A stretch of 64,000 bases of DNA, from assembly GCA_002104535.1 (NCBI GenBank), contig NBOG01000003.1, positions 186,001 through 250,000 on the forward strand, given 5' to 3'. Below are positions 63,110 through 64,000 of the stretch, piece by piece; the stretch's first letter is position 1; each line of letters starts with the position of its first letter. The notes under the pieces were generated by a model, which saw only the letters and a list, made by a program, of their open reading frames with translations, was not told the DNA's origin and did no database searches. Both the position numbers and the translations under genes were made by a program. This stretch comes from Cognaticolwellia sediminilitoris. GTDB taxonomy: Bacteria > Pseudomonadota > Gammaproteobacteria > Enterobacterales > Alteromonadaceae.

Positions 63110-64000
63110 AGCGTTGTTGGTCACTTTGTTGATCTAACTGGTTTAAATAATTTAATTTCTCACGCAGTTGCTTTTCTAAACCGCGATCCGTTGGCTGATA
63201 TAAAGAAGTATGGGCAATTTCTTTTGGAAAATAATTCTCTCCCGCGGCAAAGCCCCCTACTTCATCATGAGCATAACGATACTCACTGCCGTGCCCTAAC
63301 TCTTTTGTGATTGCGCTAGTTGAATTTTTTAAATGTAATGGTACGTCAAGGTCACTAGTTTCTTTCGCTAACACTTTGGCTTGAGAAAATGCCTTATAAA
63401 CAGCATTACTTTTGGGGGCTAATGCCATATAAACCGCTGCTTGCGCAATCGCACGTTCACCTTCACCCGGTCCAACACGCTGAAAAGTATCCCAAGCATT
63501 TATTGCTAATTGCATCGCTCTAGGATCAGCATTACCAATATCTTCACTGGCAATGGCTAATAACCGCCGAGCAACGTAAAGTGCGTCACCACCTCCAGTT
63601 AAAATTCTCGCATACCAGTAAAGTGCAGCATCGGGATCTGATCCGCGTACAGATTTATGAAAAGCGCTGATCAGGTCATAAAATGCATCACCACCCTTGT
63701 CATAAAGCGCGATTTTATTACCTGCAACTTGAATTAATTGTTCTTTATTAAGTATTTGCTGATTATTTACTACTGAGGCGATTTCTAAACAATTTTCAAA
63801 TAAGTTCAATAACCTACGGGCATCACCATTAGCTAGTGCAATCAGTTGTTTTTTGGTTTCGTCATCAATAATAATGTCTAACTGGCTAATATTAACTTGA
63901 TAGGCAATAGCTCGGGTTAAAACATTATTAAGATTACTTTCACTGAGCTTTTTTAAAGTATAAACACGGGCACGGGATAAAATTGCCTGGTTTAATTCAA
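63102..64000 (-). CDS. rarA: Replication-associated recombination protein RarA, 5' end cut by window edge
   Basis: The frame is open to base 64000, giving 298 residues plus stop. Just inside the edge come [18 protein letters not shown] (sensor 2/arginine region) and [18 protein letters not shown], then the MgsA C-terminal block ([58 protein letters not shown]). These identify RarA/MgsA, an AAA+ clamp-loader-like ATPase at stalled forks. Walker motifs lie outside the window. It overlaps crcB by a few bases and leads the unit toward serS. Confidence 0.94.
   Translation of the reverse strand, partial: ELNQAILSRARVYTLKKLSESNLNNVLTRAIAYQVNISQLDIIIDDETKKQLIALANGDARRLLNLFENCLEIASVVNNQQILNKEQLIQVAGNKIALYDKGGDAFYDLISAFHKSVRGSDPDAALYWYARILTGGGDALYVARRLLAIASEDIGNADPRAMQLAINAWDTFQRVGPGEGERAIAQAAVYMALAPKSNAVYKAFSQAKVLAKETSDLDVPLHLKNSTSAITKELGHGSEYRYAHDEVGGFAAGENYFPKEIAHTSLYQPTDRGLEKQLREKLNYLNQLDQQSDQQRYD

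Noticed and set aside
63102-63809. RarA as a complete gene starting at TTG 63809
   Set aside because: The frame continues upstream to the window edge with recognisable RarA sequence, so the TTG is internal and the gene is cut by the edge.

Overview
This AT-rich window looks like chromosomal DNA from a marine gammaproteobacterium of the Alteromonadales, most likely the Colwelliaceae (Colwellia/Thalassotalea type). The basis is established family knowledge plus gene content: AsnRS, type I asparaginase, YeaC, oligopeptidase B, MlaA and the bio genes all read like Colwellia/Shewanella relatives of the E. coli proteins. No prophage, insertion sequence, CRISPR array, rRNA or tRNA was seen. About 55 protein genes cover the window, and both edges cut through a gene.

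Region by region. 0-4 kb: a TVP38/DedA-like membrane domain fused to a flavin disulfide oxidoreductase (cut by the left edge), a TonB-dependent receptor and a DoxX-like membrane protein. 4-10.7 kb: a B12-binding radical SAM enzyme, then a tight three-gene unit (PstS-like periplasmic protein, outer-membrane porin-like protein, GGDEF-EAL sensor) that probably links an envelope signal to cyclic-di-GMP. 10.8-18 kb: oligopeptidase B, the lipoprotein MlaA directly followed by an RND/MMPL-type permease, and a PA2778/PA2779-like pair (C39-like lipoprotein peptidase with TPRs plus a small membrane partner). 18.5-23.6 kb: MoxR ATPase with a VWA protein, an orphan solute-binding protein, a nitrilase-fold hydrolase and a CPBP membrane protease. 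24-29.6 kb: an accessory-looking stretch with a lipoprotein cytochrome c, a universal stress protein and a beta-CASP metallo-beta-lactamase behind an FNR-like box, two tiny membrane proteins, a solitary tyrosine recombinase preceded by a cluster of inverted repeats, and YghU.

29.8-38.4 kb: an EAL-HDOD protein, a nucleotide pyrophosphatase/phosphodiesterase-like exported enzyme, a phosphoribosyltransferase, an M28 peptidase overlapping a TPR lipoprotein gene, a GST and ferredoxin-NADP reductase. 38.4-40.5 kb: a long non-coding stretch ending in a 33-bp-period G-rich repeat array just upstream of an orphan HicB-like gene, then dipeptidase E. 40.5-45.7 kb: the complete bioBFCD operon divergent from bioA, with a candidate BirA operator between them. 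46-52 kb: asnS, a YdjA-like nitroreductase, a cluster of REP-like palindromes, sppA and ansA. 52-64 kb: a DUF349 coiled-coil protein with YeaC, a zinc-ribbon membrane protein, an AGCS alanine/sodium symporter, an M14 carboxypeptidase, a thioredoxin-like protein, a KefB-type antiporter, and the rarA-crcB-serS operon (rarA cut by the right edge).

Most of the window is ordinary core genome. The least explained signals are non-coding: the exact 33-nt spacing of GGGGTT motifs before the orphan hicB (39.0-39.15 kb), the GTAG-headed palindromes at 48.55-48.77 kb, and the stacked inverted repeats upstream of the recombinase (27.15-27.38 kb). No clearly new multi-gene system could be demonstrated from the sequence alone.
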